64,000 bases of DNA from assembly GCA_021806165.1 (NCBI GenBank), contig JAJZXY010000004.1, positions 1 through 64,000 of the forward strand, in the 5' to 3' direction. Positions within the stretch are counted from its first letter, which is position 1. The number at the start of each line of letters is the position of its first letter. The notes under the pieces are model-generated. The model had not been told where the DNA came from, searched no databases, and saw only the letters and a program-made list of their open reading frames with translations. The DNA is from Thermoplasmata archaeon. Lineage in GTDB: Archaea > Thermoplasmatota > Thermoplasmata > Sysuiplasmatales > Sysuiplasmataceae. The position numbers and the translations under genes are program-made. Positions 1 to 8,542 of the stretch are shown here, in pieces.

Positions 1-2
1 AG

Positions 3-118
3 CATCTGTCAAGGGTGCAGATGCTCAGTGTGGATGGCAATTGGATAATGACTGAGATACCTAAGAAATCGAGGGAAATAATCAATGCGCTCGAGATACC
101 TATTATGCATAATTGACG
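3..118 (+). CDS. C-terminal end of an unidentified protein (partial)
   Basis: Reading from base 3 gives an open frame of 38 codons that ends in TGA at 116-118. The other two forward frames stop earlier (taa at 46-48, tga at 53-55). The visible tail contains VDGNWIMTEIPKK and ends in IPIMHN. The 5' part lies outside the window. I do not recognise the family. The composition is protein-like, but so short a fragment could be a chance open frame. Confidence 0.35.
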
Positions 119-222
119 GAGTTACGGGTTAAATGCACCAGCTAAGGTGTCAGGCAGTCCGTTCAAACAGGCACCGGTGCGAGGTTTAAATCGGTGCAGG
201 TGAATCTGCATATGGTGGCAGG

Positions 223-693
223 ATGAAGGTGGATTTCAGGATTAAGCGGTCTGCCCCCTTCAGGGCAGCGTGCATGACTGAGGAGAAGCCGTACAGCGAC
301 AGGGCCATTCGTTCCTCGTTTGCGAAGGTTGCGGAATGGGCAGCCCGGAGGAAGCTCAAGACGGGAAGATGGCTCTTCGTGGAGCACTGGGAAGAGGGGG
401 GACGCGTGAAATGGGACGCGTGCATTGAAGTCAAGGGGAGGGCAAAGGGGAGCGGAGGAGTCGCCGTCAAGAACCTCAGGGCGGCAGACGTGGTGAGTGT
501 GACATTCAACCCGGACGAAGTGTCCCCGAGGATTGTGTATCATGCAATAAGCGACTGGGTCAGATGGAGGAGGAAGGACGGGACAATATCGAGGACAGGA
601 AGGTTCAGGGAGGTCTATCCGGGTGATCCATGGAAGGAAGCAGCTGCCTGGCAGAACATGGAAGTGCAGCTGATGATCTCGAGGAAGAAGTGA
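223..693 (+). CDS. GyrI-like small-molecule-binding domain protein
   Basis: A 156-residue protein that resembles the stand-alone GyrI-like (AraC effector-binding, SOUL/GyrI) fold. It has an N-terminal strand with a basic patch, a helix around residues 25-45 (AKVAEWAARRKL), and the C-terminal REVYPGDPWKEAAAWQ region, which matches the usual Y-x-(G)-DP-x-x-x segment before the last strand. No DNA-binding domain is attached, so it is probably a ligand-binding or hydrolase-like protein rather than a regulator. The start at 223 follows a TATA-like gtttaaat at about 183-190 at a distance suited to a short leader. It is transcribed in the same direction as the two downstream metabolic genes. The family call is by pattern only. 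Confidence 0.6.
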   Translation: MKVDFRIKRSAPFRAACMTEEKPYSDRAIRSSFAKVAEWAARRKLKTGRWLFVEHWEEGGRVKWDACIEVKGRAKGSGGVAVKNLRAADVVSVTFNPDEVSPRIVYHAISDWVRWRRKDGTISRTGRFREVYPGDPWKEAAAWQNMEVQLMISRKK

Positions 694-725
694 GGAGGGT
701 TGTTTGCGGACCGGGCGCGCGGTGA

Positions 726-1418
726 TTGAGATTGGATCTGGGGGACGGAATATACAGGGTTGACGGCGTCAGTGCAAACGTCTATGTTGTCGTGGGAGAC
801 GGAATAACAGTGGTCGATACGGGCATGCCCGGGAGCGGCCGCAAAATCCTGCGCTTCCTGAACGGGGTGCTCAGGGTCGATGCAGGGGATGTGGACAGCA
901 TTGTGATCACGCACCAGCACATTGACCATGCCGGGTCCTCCCTGTTGCTCCGTGACGCCACAGGCGCAAAGACGATGGTGCATGAGGCTGATGCAGACTA
1001 CCTGTCCGGGGGCAGGAAGCCCCTGAGACCCAGGGGTGCTGCAGGAGCTGCAATGGCGCTCTTCTCCCCCTTTTTCAGGCTCCGCACGTTCGACCCGGAC
1101 GTGAGGCTCAAGGAGAGGGATACGGCGGGAGGCATGGAGGTTGTTCATCTCCCCGGCCATACGCCGGGGAGCATTGCACTGTACGACCGGGGAAAGGAGA
1201 TAGCGTTCACAGGCGACATAGTTGCCATGCGCGGTGAGCATCCGTCCTTTCCGCCGCATGCATTCAATGATGATGAGAGGGAGATGCGCGCCTCGTTCGG
1301 AAAACTGCTGTCCCTGGCGCCTGCCACCTTGCTTCCGGGGCACGGGCCGCCTATAAGTGCAGGAACAGACCTTTCGTCCCTCCTAGCGGGTGACGGTAAT
1401 AAGGAATCGCCGCCATAG
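726..1418 (+). CDS. MBL-fold metallo-hydrolase
   Basis: A 230-residue metallo-beta-lactamase-fold hydrolase. The metal-binding motif HQHIDH (HxHxDH) lies near residue 61. A second His sits in LPGHTPGS near residue 141, the bridging Asp is in FTGDIV, and the last His is in LPGHG near the C terminus. This is the short single-domain type resembling glyoxalase II/YycJ-like proteins; its substrate cannot be predicted. It begins with TTG at 726, which gives the natural N terminus RLDLGDGIYRVDG. The stop overlaps the start of the next gene (aldose epimerase), suggesting an operon. Confidence 0.8.
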   Translation: MRLDLGDGIYRVDGVSANVYVVVGDGITVVDTGMPGSGRKILRFLNGVLRVDAGDVDSIVITHQHIDHAGSSLLLRDATGAKTMVHEADADYLSGGRKPLRPRGAAGAAMALFSPFFRLRTFDPDVRLKERDTAGGMEVVHLPGHTPGSIALYDRGKEIAFTGDIVAMRGEHPSFPPHAFNDDEREMRASFGKLLSLAPATLLPGHGPPISAGTDLSSLLAGDGNKESPP

Positions 1419-2242
1419 TGATTGGTGCGGTTGAAATGAAAATAGCGGAAGGCAGGAGCTTTGCGGATATCGATTCCATGGGTGCCTATCTCAGGTCACT
1501 CGTTCTCGACGGGCGTGAGATTCTCATGGGCACCGAGGACGGGAGGCAGACCCACGGAGGCGCGGCCAGCCTCATACCATATGCGGGAAGGATCAGGGGA
1601 GGGAAGTACAGTTTCGGGGGGAGGGATTATGCCTTCAGGCCCGGGAAGGACGGGAACAGCATTCATGGTTTCGCGCGTGAAACGGAATTCAGAAGCACCG
1701 CGACAGGCTCCGGGAATGGCCTCTTCAGTGCCTCCCTGAAAGACGCCGGCTATCCTTCAGTGCTCGACATGGAGATAGGTTTTGCAGTGGGGACTGATTC
1801 GCTCGCGGTGACTTACAGTGCTGCAAATGCGGGGGATCTTGCTGCGCCGCTGGTAATAGGCTGCCATCCCTATTTCCTTGTGGAAGGCCCGTATGAACTG
1901 CACCCTTCCGCACATGCGAGGAAGCTGAACCTTGAAGATGTCTACTTCCCCGACGGAACGTATTCAGAGTTCGACTTCGATCGCAGCCTGGACGACATAC
2001 AGCTTGACAGCTGCTTCGAGGGTGGTGGCCTGCTTAGCCTTGTGAGCGGCGGGAGGACGATTGAGATTTCCAGGAGTGGGATGGACTACTTCCTTGTTTA
2101 CAACGGGGAATATGCAAGGGGCCGGTCGGTTGCCGTCGAGCCCATGACAGGTGCGCCCGACGCATACAACAATGGCATCGGTCTCACAGTCCTGGAGCCG
2201 GGGCAGAAGCTTGAGTGCGGTTTTACCATAAGGCTGGAATGA
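1418..2242 (+). CDS. Aldose 1-epimerase family protein
   Basis: A galactose mutarotase-like beta-sandwich protein of up to 274 residues. Family landmarks are the PYAGRIRGGKY segment (substrate-binding Arg), GNSIHGFAR (catalytic His region), the second conserved His in IGCHPYF, and the C-terminal Glu in VAVEPMTGAPDA. It should interconvert sugar anomers or bind hexose-6-phosphates, in the cytoplasm (no signal peptide). A GTG at 1418 overlaps the upstream stop. An ATG at 1436 (MKIAEGR) is an alternative start and would remove six residues. It lies directly behind the MBL hydrolase, and nothing nearby reveals the sugar. Confidence 0.8.
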   Translation: MIGAVEMKIAEGRSFADIDSMGAYLRSLVLDGREILMGTEDGRQTHGGAASLIPYAGRIRGGKYSFGGRDYAFRPGKDGNSIHGFARETEFRSTATGSGNGLFSASLKDAGYPSVLDMEIGFAVGTDSLAVTYSAANAGDLAAPLVIGCHPYFLVEGPYELHPSAHARKLNLEDVYFPDGTYSEFDFDRSLDDIQLDSCFEGGGLLSLVSGGRTIEISRSGMDYFLVYNGEYARGRSVAVEPMTGAPDAYNNGIGLTVLEPGQKLECGFTIRLE

Positions 2243-2257
2243 GCCGGGGTGCCGGGA

Positions 2258-3049
2258 CTATTCGCCGCTGCCCTTCACGGCGGCATCCCTCAGCGACCTG
2301 ACGAAATCACCGACTGCTAACGGCTCCATTCCGGAGCCAATCCTTGTCACTATTGCGCTTCCGACAACTACGCCGTCGGCACCGGAGGCTGCCAGGTCTG
2401 CCACATGCGCTGGCGTGGATATCCCGAAGCCGACCGCCACGGGAAGGCTCGTCAGTCCGCGGTATGCCCTCACAAGCGACTGCGCCTGCCCGGGAAGCGA
2501 TGAGCGCTCTCCGGTAACTCCGTACCTGCTGACCAGGTACAGGAAGCCCCTGCCTGCCGAAGCTATGAGCCTGGCCCTGTCCGGCGGGGTTGCAGGCGTT
2601 GCCATCAGGATATGGTCTATGCCATGCCTTGAGCAGCTCCTCCGCAGGTGCCTGCCCTCCTCGAGTGGAAGATCGGGGACTATGAGACCGCTCGCTCCTG
2701 CCGCGGCAAGAGCGGCGGCGAACTTCTCTTCACCCATCCTGAATACCGTATTGTAGTAGCACATTATTACGACAGGTATTGATGAAGTGAAGGCTGAACA
2801 TGCCTCCAGGACCTGTGAAACCCTCGTCCCCGAAGCAAGGGAGCGCATGCCTGCGGCCTGCACCGCCGGCCCGTCAGCAACAGGATCGGAGAATGGTATT
2901 CCCACCTCCAGTATATCCGAGCTGGCGGCAACGGAAGCCGCATATTCCAGGAAGGAGTCGGCATCGGGGTCTCCGCCCATAAGGTAGGACACCATAGCGG
3001 CGCGTCCCCCGGCGGCCGCCGCCCTGAATGCCCCGGCAAGCCTGCTCAG
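2258..3049 (-). CDS. trpA: Tryptophan synthase alpha chain
   Basis: The TIM-barrel subunit cleaves indole-3-glycerol phosphate to indole and passes it to TrpB. Catalytic Glu is in [10 protein letters not shown] and Asp in IVPDLP; the phosphate site is GFGIST and GVVVGSAIV. The first ATG in frame (2995) falls just before the first barrel strand ([11 protein letters not shown]). The frame stays open upstream and encodes a typical helix 0 ([10 protein letters not shown]). I therefore place the start at CTG 3049, which overlaps the trpB TGA as CTGA and follows GGGGGAGGG. That gives 263 residues, normal for TrpA. Last gene of the aromatic supercluster. The family is certain; the CTG start is inferred. 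Confidence 0.9.
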   Translation of the reverse strand: MSRLAGAFRAAAAGGRAAMVSYLMGGDPDADSFLEYAASVAASSDILEVGIPFSDPVADGPAVQAAGMRSLASGTRVSQVLEACSAFTSSIPVVIMCYYNTVFRMGEEKFAAALAAAGASGLIVPDLPLEEGRHLRRSCSRHGIDHILMATPATPPDRARLIASAGRGFLYLVSRYGVTGERSSLPGQAQSLVRAYRGLTSLPVAVGFGISTPAHVADLAASGADGVVVGSAIVTRIGSGMEPLAVGDFVRSLRDAAVKGSGE

Positions 3050-4224
3050 CGCCCTCCCCCCCTGTATGAGGCGGCCGTGTCGACATCCTTGTCTCCCCTG
3101 CCGCTGAGATTGACAACCACTATCGATTCCCGGGGCATTCTGCGCGCCTCCTCGACCGCAGCATGGACCGCATGGGCCGACTCAAGTGCGGGTATTATGC
3201 CCTCAAGCCTGCTGAGCAGCCTGAATGATTCCATTGCCTGGTCATCCGTGACTGCAACATACCTCGCCCTGCCTGTCTTCTGCAGGTGTGAGTGCTGCGG
3301 GCCCACGGAAGGGTAGTCAAGGCCGGCGCTGATGCTGCTGGTCTCCTTCACCTGGCCATCCCCGTCCTGGAGAAGCATGCTCCTTGCCCCGTGAAGGACG
3401 CCCGGCTCGCCAGCAAGGAGCGGGGCTGAGTGCCTGCCGCTATCCAGGCCGAGGCCTCCCGCCTGCGCTCCAAGGAGCGCAACCTCCCTGTGCCTTATGA
3501 AGGGTGAGAAGGCGCCTATTGCATTGCTGCCGCCACCCACGCATGCCACAACCATATCCGGAAGCCTTCCCTCCGACTTCAGTATCTGCGATCTTATCTC
3601 CCGCCCGATAATGCTCTGGAAGTCGCGCACCATTGCCGGGTACGGGTGTGGCCCCACAGCGCTGCCAAGGAGGTAGTATGTGTCCCTGACATTCGTCACC
3701 CAGTCGCGAAGCGCTTCGTTTATTGCGTCCTTCAGCGTCATTGAGCCGGAGACAACAGTGTGCACCTTTGCACCGAGCAGTTCCATCCTGACCAGGTTCA
3801 GCCTCTGCCTTTCGGTGTCCTTCCTTCCCATGTATATTTCAGTCGTGAGGCCGAGTGCGGCGCCTGCTATTGCTGTCGCCACACCGTGCTGCCCGGCGCC
3901 CGTCTCGGCTATTATCCTCCTCTTCCCCATCATGCTGGCCAGCAGCGCCTGGCCCATCACGTTGTTGAACTTGTGCGCTCCCCCGTGCAGAAGGTCCTCG
4001 CGCTTGAGGTAGATGCGCGCCCCGCCTGCATATTCAGTTAGCCTTGCCGCGAAATAGAGCGGCGTGGGCCTGCCTCCGAACTGCGTGTTATAGTAGTGCA
4101 GCCTTGACCGGAAGGCGCTGTCCTTCCTCAGCCTCAGGTACTCATGCTCCAGCTCCCCGAGCGCCGGCACCAGCGTCTCAGGCACATACCTGCCGCCAAA
4201 CTCGCCGAACCATCCTTTTGCCAA
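3046..4224 (-). CDS. trpB: Tryptophan synthase beta chain
   Basis: The PLP enzyme condenses indole with L-serine to tryptophan. The PLP lysine lies in GGAHKFNN, the phosphate-binding loop is GGGSNAIG, and the C terminus has SGRGDKD. The N terminus [14 protein letters not shown] marks the ordinary TrpB1-type enzyme that pairs with TrpA. The ORF track opens at 4311, but the extra residues overlap trpF and look non-native. TTG at 4224 follows GGGGAG with 7 nt spacing and lies 4 nt past the trpF stop, giving 392 residues, the normal length. The stop overlaps the proposed CTG of trpA. Confidence 0.93.
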   Translation of the reverse strand: MAKGWFGEFGGRYVPETLVPALGELEHEYLRLRKDSAFRSRLHYYNTQFGGRPTPLYFAARLTEYAGGARIYLKREDLLHGGAHKFNNVMGQALLASMMGKRRIIAETGAGQHGVATAIAGAALGLTTEIYMGRKDTERQRLNLVRMELLGAKVHTVVSGSMTLKDAINEALRDWVTNVRDTYYLLGSAVGPHPYPAMVRDFQSIIGREIRSQILKSEGRLPDMVVACVGGGSNAIGAFSPFIRHREVALLGAQAGGLGLDSGRHSAPLLAGEPGVLHGARSMLLQDGDGQVKETSSISAGLDYPSVGPQHSHLQKTGRARYVAVTDDQAMESFRLLSRLEGIIPALESAHAVHAAVEEARRMPRESIVVVNLSGRGDKDVDTAASYRGGGR

Positions 4225-4228
4225 TCTC

Positions 4229-4855
4229 TCACTCCCCTGCAATCCCGATGAACTCCGATACAAGCTCCCGCGATTTCCAGCCCTCGCGCTCCACCCCGCT
4301 GGACACATCAACCACGGCGGGGTCGACTGCCCTGACTGCCTCCCTGAGGTTCAGCCTGTTGAGTCCCCCCGAAAGCATCATGGCAGACGGGTACACCGCA
4401 TCCCTGACGCTCCTGCTGATCGCCCAGTTGTGCGTCCTGCCCGTGCCGCCCGTCCTCCCGCCCACCACGGTGTCGGTATGCACCATGTCGGCCGCTCCCG
4501 ACAACGCCTTCGCCCTTTCCGCTGCCCCTTCGGACGGATCCACCAGAGCGATTATCCCCGCACCCAGCGAGTCGCCCAGATTCTTGATGAGCAGAGGGTC
4601 TGCCTCCAGCTGCAGCTGCACATAGTCCGGCCTTAGAATGGAGCACACACCGGCAAGGAAGTCCATGTCTGTGGACTTCACGACAGCAACCGTCCTTGCG
4701 GTGCGTGCCGCCTTCCTGAAGAGAGGCGCCGCCTCCTGGGGAGTGAGCGAGCGGAAGGAGTCTTCGATGCCGATTACGAAGCCGAGATAGTCCGCGCCTG
4801 ACGCATAATCTATGTCCTCCATTCTCCTGTTACCGCATATTTTCACTTCTGGCAC
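4229..4855 (-). CDS. trpF: Phosphoribosylanthranilate isomerase
   Basis: Performs the Amadori rearrangement of phosphoribosylanthranilate to CdRP in tryptophan synthesis. TrpF landmarks are VKICGN (catalytic Cys), YLGFVIG, the catalytic Asp region in DMVHTDT, MLSGGLN and the phosphate-binding VDVSSGVE. The ORF track starts at 4879, deep inside trpC. A GTG at 4855 preceded by GGAGG with about 9 nt spacing gives the compact N terminus PEVKICG and is preferred. It still overlaps trpC by about 26 nt, consistent with translational coupling. Length is about 208 residues, typical of the family. Confidence 0.9.
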   Translation of the reverse strand: MPEVKICGNRRMEDIDYASGADYLGFVIGIEDSFRSLTPQEAAPLFRKAARTARTVAVVKSTDMDFLAGVCSILRPDYVQLQLEADPLLIKNLGDSLGAGIIALVDPSEGAAERAKALSGAADMVHTDTVVGGRTGGTGRTHNWAISRSVRDAVYPSAMMLSGGLNRLNLREAVRAVDPAVVDVSSGVEREGWKSRELVSEFIGIAGE

Positions 4856-5612
4856 TGGCAGCAGCCTCCGTAATTTCATTCAGCAGCCCGGCATCGCCCC
4901 CCATGACGGATGTGCCTACAAGCACGCCGTCGGCCCCCGCCCTGATCATGGCGGCAGCCTGTTCGCCTCCCCTTATGCCGCTCATTCCGATTACAGGCCT
5001 GTCCTTGCCCTCGGCGGACAGTATCTCCTCCGTCCTGCGGGGCTCAAGCGAAAGATCTGAAAGATTCCTGTTGTTTATGCCTATAATGTCGGCATCCGTC
5101 TCCATTGCCTGCCTGTACTGCTCCACAGAGTTCACCTCGAGCACAATCTCCAGGCCCGCCGATCTGGCATCCTCCATCAGCACGTCAAGGTTGTACCTGG
5201 AACGGTTGAATATCTCGAGTATCAGAAGCACGCAGTCCGCCCCCAGCCTTCTTGCCGCATCAATCTGGTCGGTAGATATGATGAAATCCTTCATGATTAC
5301 CGGGATGCCGAAGGAGGATGCCTCGGGGACATTGGCAAGAGCGCCGTCGAACCTGTGCGGTTCGGTAAGCACGGAGAATCCGCACACGCCTGACCTGTAG
5401 AATTCGGCCAGCCTCTCCCTTACCGGGACCCCGGATGAAAGCTCCCTGACAGATGGCGTCCTCCTCTTGAATTCGGCTATGACCGGCGCCCTCCCTCCCG
5501 ACAGTGCTTCCTTCAGGGAGAGTATCTCCCTGCTGCGGTCCTCCTTCACCCTGTAGTAGCCTGACATAACCAGTGAAAAGGCATTATCCACGAAATAGTC
5601 GAGCTCATCCAA
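4830..5612 (-). CDS. trpC: Indole-3-glycerol phosphate synthase
   Basis: Closes the indole ring from CdRP with loss of CO2 and water. The 260-residue TIM barrel shows VIAEFKRRTPS (catalytic Glu/Lys), the Lys in PVIMKDFII, GINNRNL, the phosphate site SGIRGG and GVLVGTSVM. The start is TTG 5612 (DELDYFVDNAF), overlapping the trpD TGA as TTGGATGA. It is not fused to TrpF, unlike in enteric bacteria. Order in the run is trpD-trpC-trpF-trpB-trpA. Confidence 0.93.
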   Translation of the reverse strand: MDELDYFVDNAFSLVMSGYYRVKEDRSREILSLKEALSGGRAPVIAEFKRRTPSVRELSSGVPVRERLAEFYRSGVCGFSVLTEPHRFDGALANVPEASSFGIPVIMKDFIISTDQIDAARRLGADCVLLILEIFNRSRYNLDVLMEDARSAGLEIVLEVNSVEQYRQAMETDADIIGINNRNLSDLSLEPRRTEEILSAEGKDRPVIGMSGIRGGEQAAAMIRAGADGVLVGTSVMGGDAGLLNEITEAAASARSENMR

Positions 5613-6630
5613 CGCTGCCCGCCCTCCTGCTGGCCTGCCTGAATTCCTCGAGCTTCAACCCTGCCTTCCCGCCCGCTATGCAGTCGAGGGCCATCCCCAT
5701 CCCCCTCTCCATGCTGGACGCAGCGCCGGCGGCATAGAGCGCCGCGCCCGCGTTTAGCAGGACCGGGCTGAGCTCCCCCTCACCGGCGCGCCCTTCCAGC
5801 ACGCGCTGTGCAAAAATCGCGCTATCCTCCGGCCCGGGAGTTGCAGGTGCGGTCCACTTCCCCGTGCCGAATCCGGTGAAATCAGAGGCATCTATGACAT
5901 AACGTTCCACTCCGCCATCCCTTATTTCGGCCACTGCTGTCTCCCCGATGGGCGCAACCTCGTCCATTCCGATCCTGCCAAACACTACCATTCCCCTCCT
6001 GCATCCGAGTATTGCCAGCGCCCCAGCTATCCTGTCCAGGTACTCCTCCGAAAATACACCCACGAGCTGCCTGTCCACACCTGCCGGGTTGGTGAGCGGG
6101 CCAAGTATGTTGAATACAGTCCTGAATGCAAGCGAGCGCCTTACCGGAATGACGTTTCTTGTGGCGGGATGATAAAGGGGTGCGTAAAGGAACGTGATGC
6201 CCGCGTCAGCGAGCATGGTTGCCGCATCTTCGGGCCCTATGGAAATGTTCACACCGAGCGCCTCCAGCAGGTCGGCGCTGCCGCTCCTGCTTGTGAAGGA
6301 TCTGTTGCCATGCTTCGCAACGGGTACGCCCGACGCCGATACGACCACTGCACTTACCGTGGAAATGTTGTAAGTCTTCACAGCTGCGCCCCCTGTACCG
6401 CACAGGTCGGCAGTTCCCTCCGGGGCGTGCACGTGCCTGCACTTCATGCGCATGACAGAAGCCATGGCCGCGATCTCGGAGGAACTCTCACCCTTCATGC
6501 GCATGGCCGTGAGGAATGAGGCCATCTCAGCCTCCGATGCCCTCCCGTCCATGATCTGTTCGGTTGCTGAACATGCCTCTTCAGTGGTGAGTTCCATTCC
6601 GCCTGCAAGCTTTGAGAGTATTTCCTTCAG
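5605..6630 (-). CDS. trpD: Anthranilate phosphoribosyltransferase
   Basis: Transfers phosphoribose from PRPP to anthranilate. Family motifs are LCGTGGAAVKTYNIST (PRPP-binding loop), VAKHGNRSFTSRSGSADLLEALG, and FLYAPLYHPA. The track begins at ATG 6597 (MELTTEEA). The conserved first helix (LKEILSKLAGG) is encoded immediately upstream without ATG, GTG or TTG. CTG 6630 overlaps the trpG TGA (CTGA) and is preceded by GGTGAGGGG, giving 341 residues, the usual size. This is the same start arrangement as trpA. Enzyme identity is secure; the start is inferred. Confidence 0.92.
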   Translation of the reverse strand: MKEILSKLAGGMELTTEEACSATEQIMDGRASEAEMASFLTAMRMKGESSSEIAAMASVMRMKCRHVHAPEGTADLCGTGGAAVKTYNISTVSAVVVSASGVPVAKHGNRSFTSRSGSADLLEALGVNISIGPEDAATMLADAGITFLYAPLYHPATRNVIPVRRSLAFRTVFNILGPLTNPAGVDRQLVGVFSEEYLDRIAGALAILGCRRGMVVFGRIGMDEVAPIGETAVAEIRDGGVERYVIDASDFTGFGTGKWTAPATPGPEDSAIFAQRVLEGRAGEGELSPVLLNAGAALYAAGAASSMERGMGMALDCIAGGKAGLKLEEFRQASRRAGSVG

Positions 6631-7214
6631 AGCGATCCCCTCACCATCTTCCTGAAATTTAGCAGTATGTCATATCCCCTGGGGGTCAGTATAGACTCCG
6701 GGTGGAACTGCACCCCGTATGCCGGCCTTCCCCTGTGCGACAGTGCCATGATCTCCCCGTCCTCGCTGGTTGCCGTTACTGCGATATCTGCAGGCAGCGT
6801 CTTCCTGTCAACCGCAAGCGAGTGGTAGCGGCCTCCAGTCAGGGGGGAGGGTATGCCTTCGAAAAGAGGGCTGCCGTCGTGCTCAATGCTGGAGGGTTTG
6901 CCATGCATCACCCTGCCTGCATGAATAATCCTGGCGCCGAAGGCATGGGCTATTCCCTGGTGTCCAAGGCAGACGCCGAGTATCGGGGTGCTGCCCAGCT
7001 CCATAATGAGGGCGGAATTGATGCCGAAATACCTCTTCCTGAGGGGTGTGCCCGGGCCGGGGGAGATTACTATGCAGTCCGGGTCCAGCTTTTCCACATC
7101 CTCCAGTGTTACCCTGTCATTGCGCCTCACTGTTATCTCGAAGCCGGCCCTGCCGAGCAGCTGGTACAGGTTGTATGAGAATGAATCATAGTTGTCCATC
7201 AGCAGCAGCTTCAC
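6627..7214 (-). CDS. trpG: Anthranilate synthase component II (glutamine amidotransferase)
   Basis: A class I glutaminase that supplies ammonia to TrpE. It has the oxyanion strand VISPGPGTP, the nucleophile elbow GVCLGHQ, and the His-Glu pair in VQFHPESI. At 195 residues it is a stand-alone TrpG, not fused to TrpD. It could also serve p-aminobenzoate synthesis, as TrpG does in some organisms, but its position between trpE and trpD argues for tryptophan. The start overlaps the trpE stop by 4 nt. Confidence 0.93.
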   Translation of the reverse strand: MKLLLMDNYDSFSYNLYQLLGRAGFEITVRRNDRVTLEDVEKLDPDCIVISPGPGTPLRKRYFGINSALIMELGSTPILGVCLGHQGIAHAFGARIIHAGRVMHGKPSSIEHDGSPLFEGIPSPLTGGRYHSLAVDRKTLPADIAVTATSEDGEIMALSHRGRPAYGVQFHPESILTPRGYDILLNFRKMVRGSL

Positions 7215-8542
7215 CTTCTTCCCCTCCTGAAGACTTCAAGCAGTGCCCCCATCTTGTTTTCAGTCTCGGCATATTCCTTCTCCGGGACTGAATCGTTGAC
7301 TATTCCGCCGCCTGCCTGGAGGAATGCCCTGCTGCCCTGCCTGAAGAATGTGCGGATGGAGATTGCGCTGTCCAGCGAGCCGTTGAAGCTGTAGTAGCCG
7401 ACGGCACCTGCATAGGGCCCCCTGCGGCAGCCCTCAAGCTCATCTATTATCTCCATGGCCCTGATCTTAGGTGCACCGCTGACCGTGCCCGCAGGAAAGA
7501 CGGAGAAGAGAGCGTCCACTGCATCCTTCCCCTTCTCAAGAGTGCCTTCCACGCGTGACACGATGTGCTGGACATGGCTGTACTTCTCCACCTTCATATA
7601 GCTGGGAACCGTAACAGAGCCATACCTGCAAACCCTGCCTACGTCGTTCCTTGCAAGATCGACGAGCATGTTGTGCTCTGCACGCTCCTTCTCGTCTGCC
7701 AGCAGCTGCCTCCTGAGCCTGGCATCCTCACCCCTTTCACCTGTGACGGGCCTGGTCCCTGCAATTGGATGAGTGACAACCTTCCTGCCGGAAACGCTCA
7801 CCAGCGTTTCGGGGCTTGAACCTATGACTTCCCTGTCCCCGGACCTGACGTAGTACATGTAGGGCGAAGGGTTGAGGCGCTTGAGCGCCGAATAGAAGGG
7901 AAGCATTCCTCGCGTGCCCCTGATGCCTGTCCTCCTCGACAGGACCACCTGGAATATGTCTCCGTCACGTATGTACTCCATCGCCTTCTCGACGGATTCA
8001 ATGAATGCACCCTTTGCCTTCCCCCTCTCTATGGTGGGGGTGCCCTCCTCCTCCTCTAGACGTGGGTTGGACAGCATGTTTCGCTCCCTGTCATCATCCC
8101 ATGAGAAGTAGTAGCGCTTGCCACGCAGATGATCGAAAATGAAACCGTCTGTGTACAGGCCCAGCTCGGCATCAGGGAACCCGGAGGAAGGATGCCTGTC
8201 CGGCAGCTTCTCGAAGTGTCTGACAGTATCATACGAGAAATAGCCAACGAAGCCGCCTATGTAGGGGAACGGCATGCTGCGCTGGGGCCTCCTCCTCTCC
8301 ATATTTTCCTTCAGGAAGAGGTCAATCCTGGCGGACGAGCGCGACCCGTCGAAACTCACCCTTCCCCCGTCATAGACTGCCTTTGCACCCGGGGATGACC
8401 CCAGGAAGCTGAACCTGGCGGACCTCCTAGGTCCGGATGCGCTTTCGAGCAGGAAGCAGTCCTCGCCTGAGCTGAGGAGCCTTGAATAGAGCTCGACGGG
8501 CGATTCATCGGCAATGCTTTCCCTGAAGATCATGTCAGTCAC
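7211..8542 (-). CDS. trpE: Anthranilate synthase component I
   Basis: Converts chorismate and TrpG-derived ammonia to anthranilate. The 443-residue chorismate-utilising enzyme carries the tryptophan feedback motif LLES near residue 33 (FLLESASG), then the catalytic block IGSSPETLV, HPIAGTRP, GTVSGAPKI and QAGGGIV near the C terminus. The intact LLES motif suggests allosteric inhibition by tryptophan. The start is GTG 8542, overlapping the lysC stop by 8 nt. It is the first trp gene in the run and draws on chorismate made by the upstream aro genes. Confidence 0.94.
   Translation of the reverse strand: MTDMIFRESIADESPVELYSRLLSSGEDCFLLESASGPRRSARFSFLGSSPGAKAVYDGGRVSFDGSRSSARIDLFLKENMERRRPQRSMPFPYIGGFVGYFSYDTVRHFEKLPDRHPSSGFPDAELGLYTDGFIFDHLRGKRYYFSWDDDRERNMLSNPRLEEEEGTPTIERGKAKGAFIESVEKAMEYIRDGDIFQVVLSRRTGIRGTRGMLPFYSALKRLNPSPYMYYVRSGDREVIGSSPETLVSVSGRKVVTHPIAGTRPVTGERGEDARLRRQLLADEKERAEHNMLVDLARNDVGRVCRYGSVTVPSYMKVEKYSHVQHIVSRVEGTLEKGKDAVDALFSVFPAGTVSGAPKIRAMEIIDELEGCRRGPYAGAVGYYSFNGSLDSAISIRTFFRQGSRAFLQAGGGIVNDSVPEKEYAETENKMGALLEVFRRGRR

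Noticed and set aside
615-1343. Long minus-strand ORF of 242 codons
   Set aside because: It is antisense to the MBL hydrolase and GyrI-like genes, has no family motifs, and mirrors their GC-rich codon pattern.
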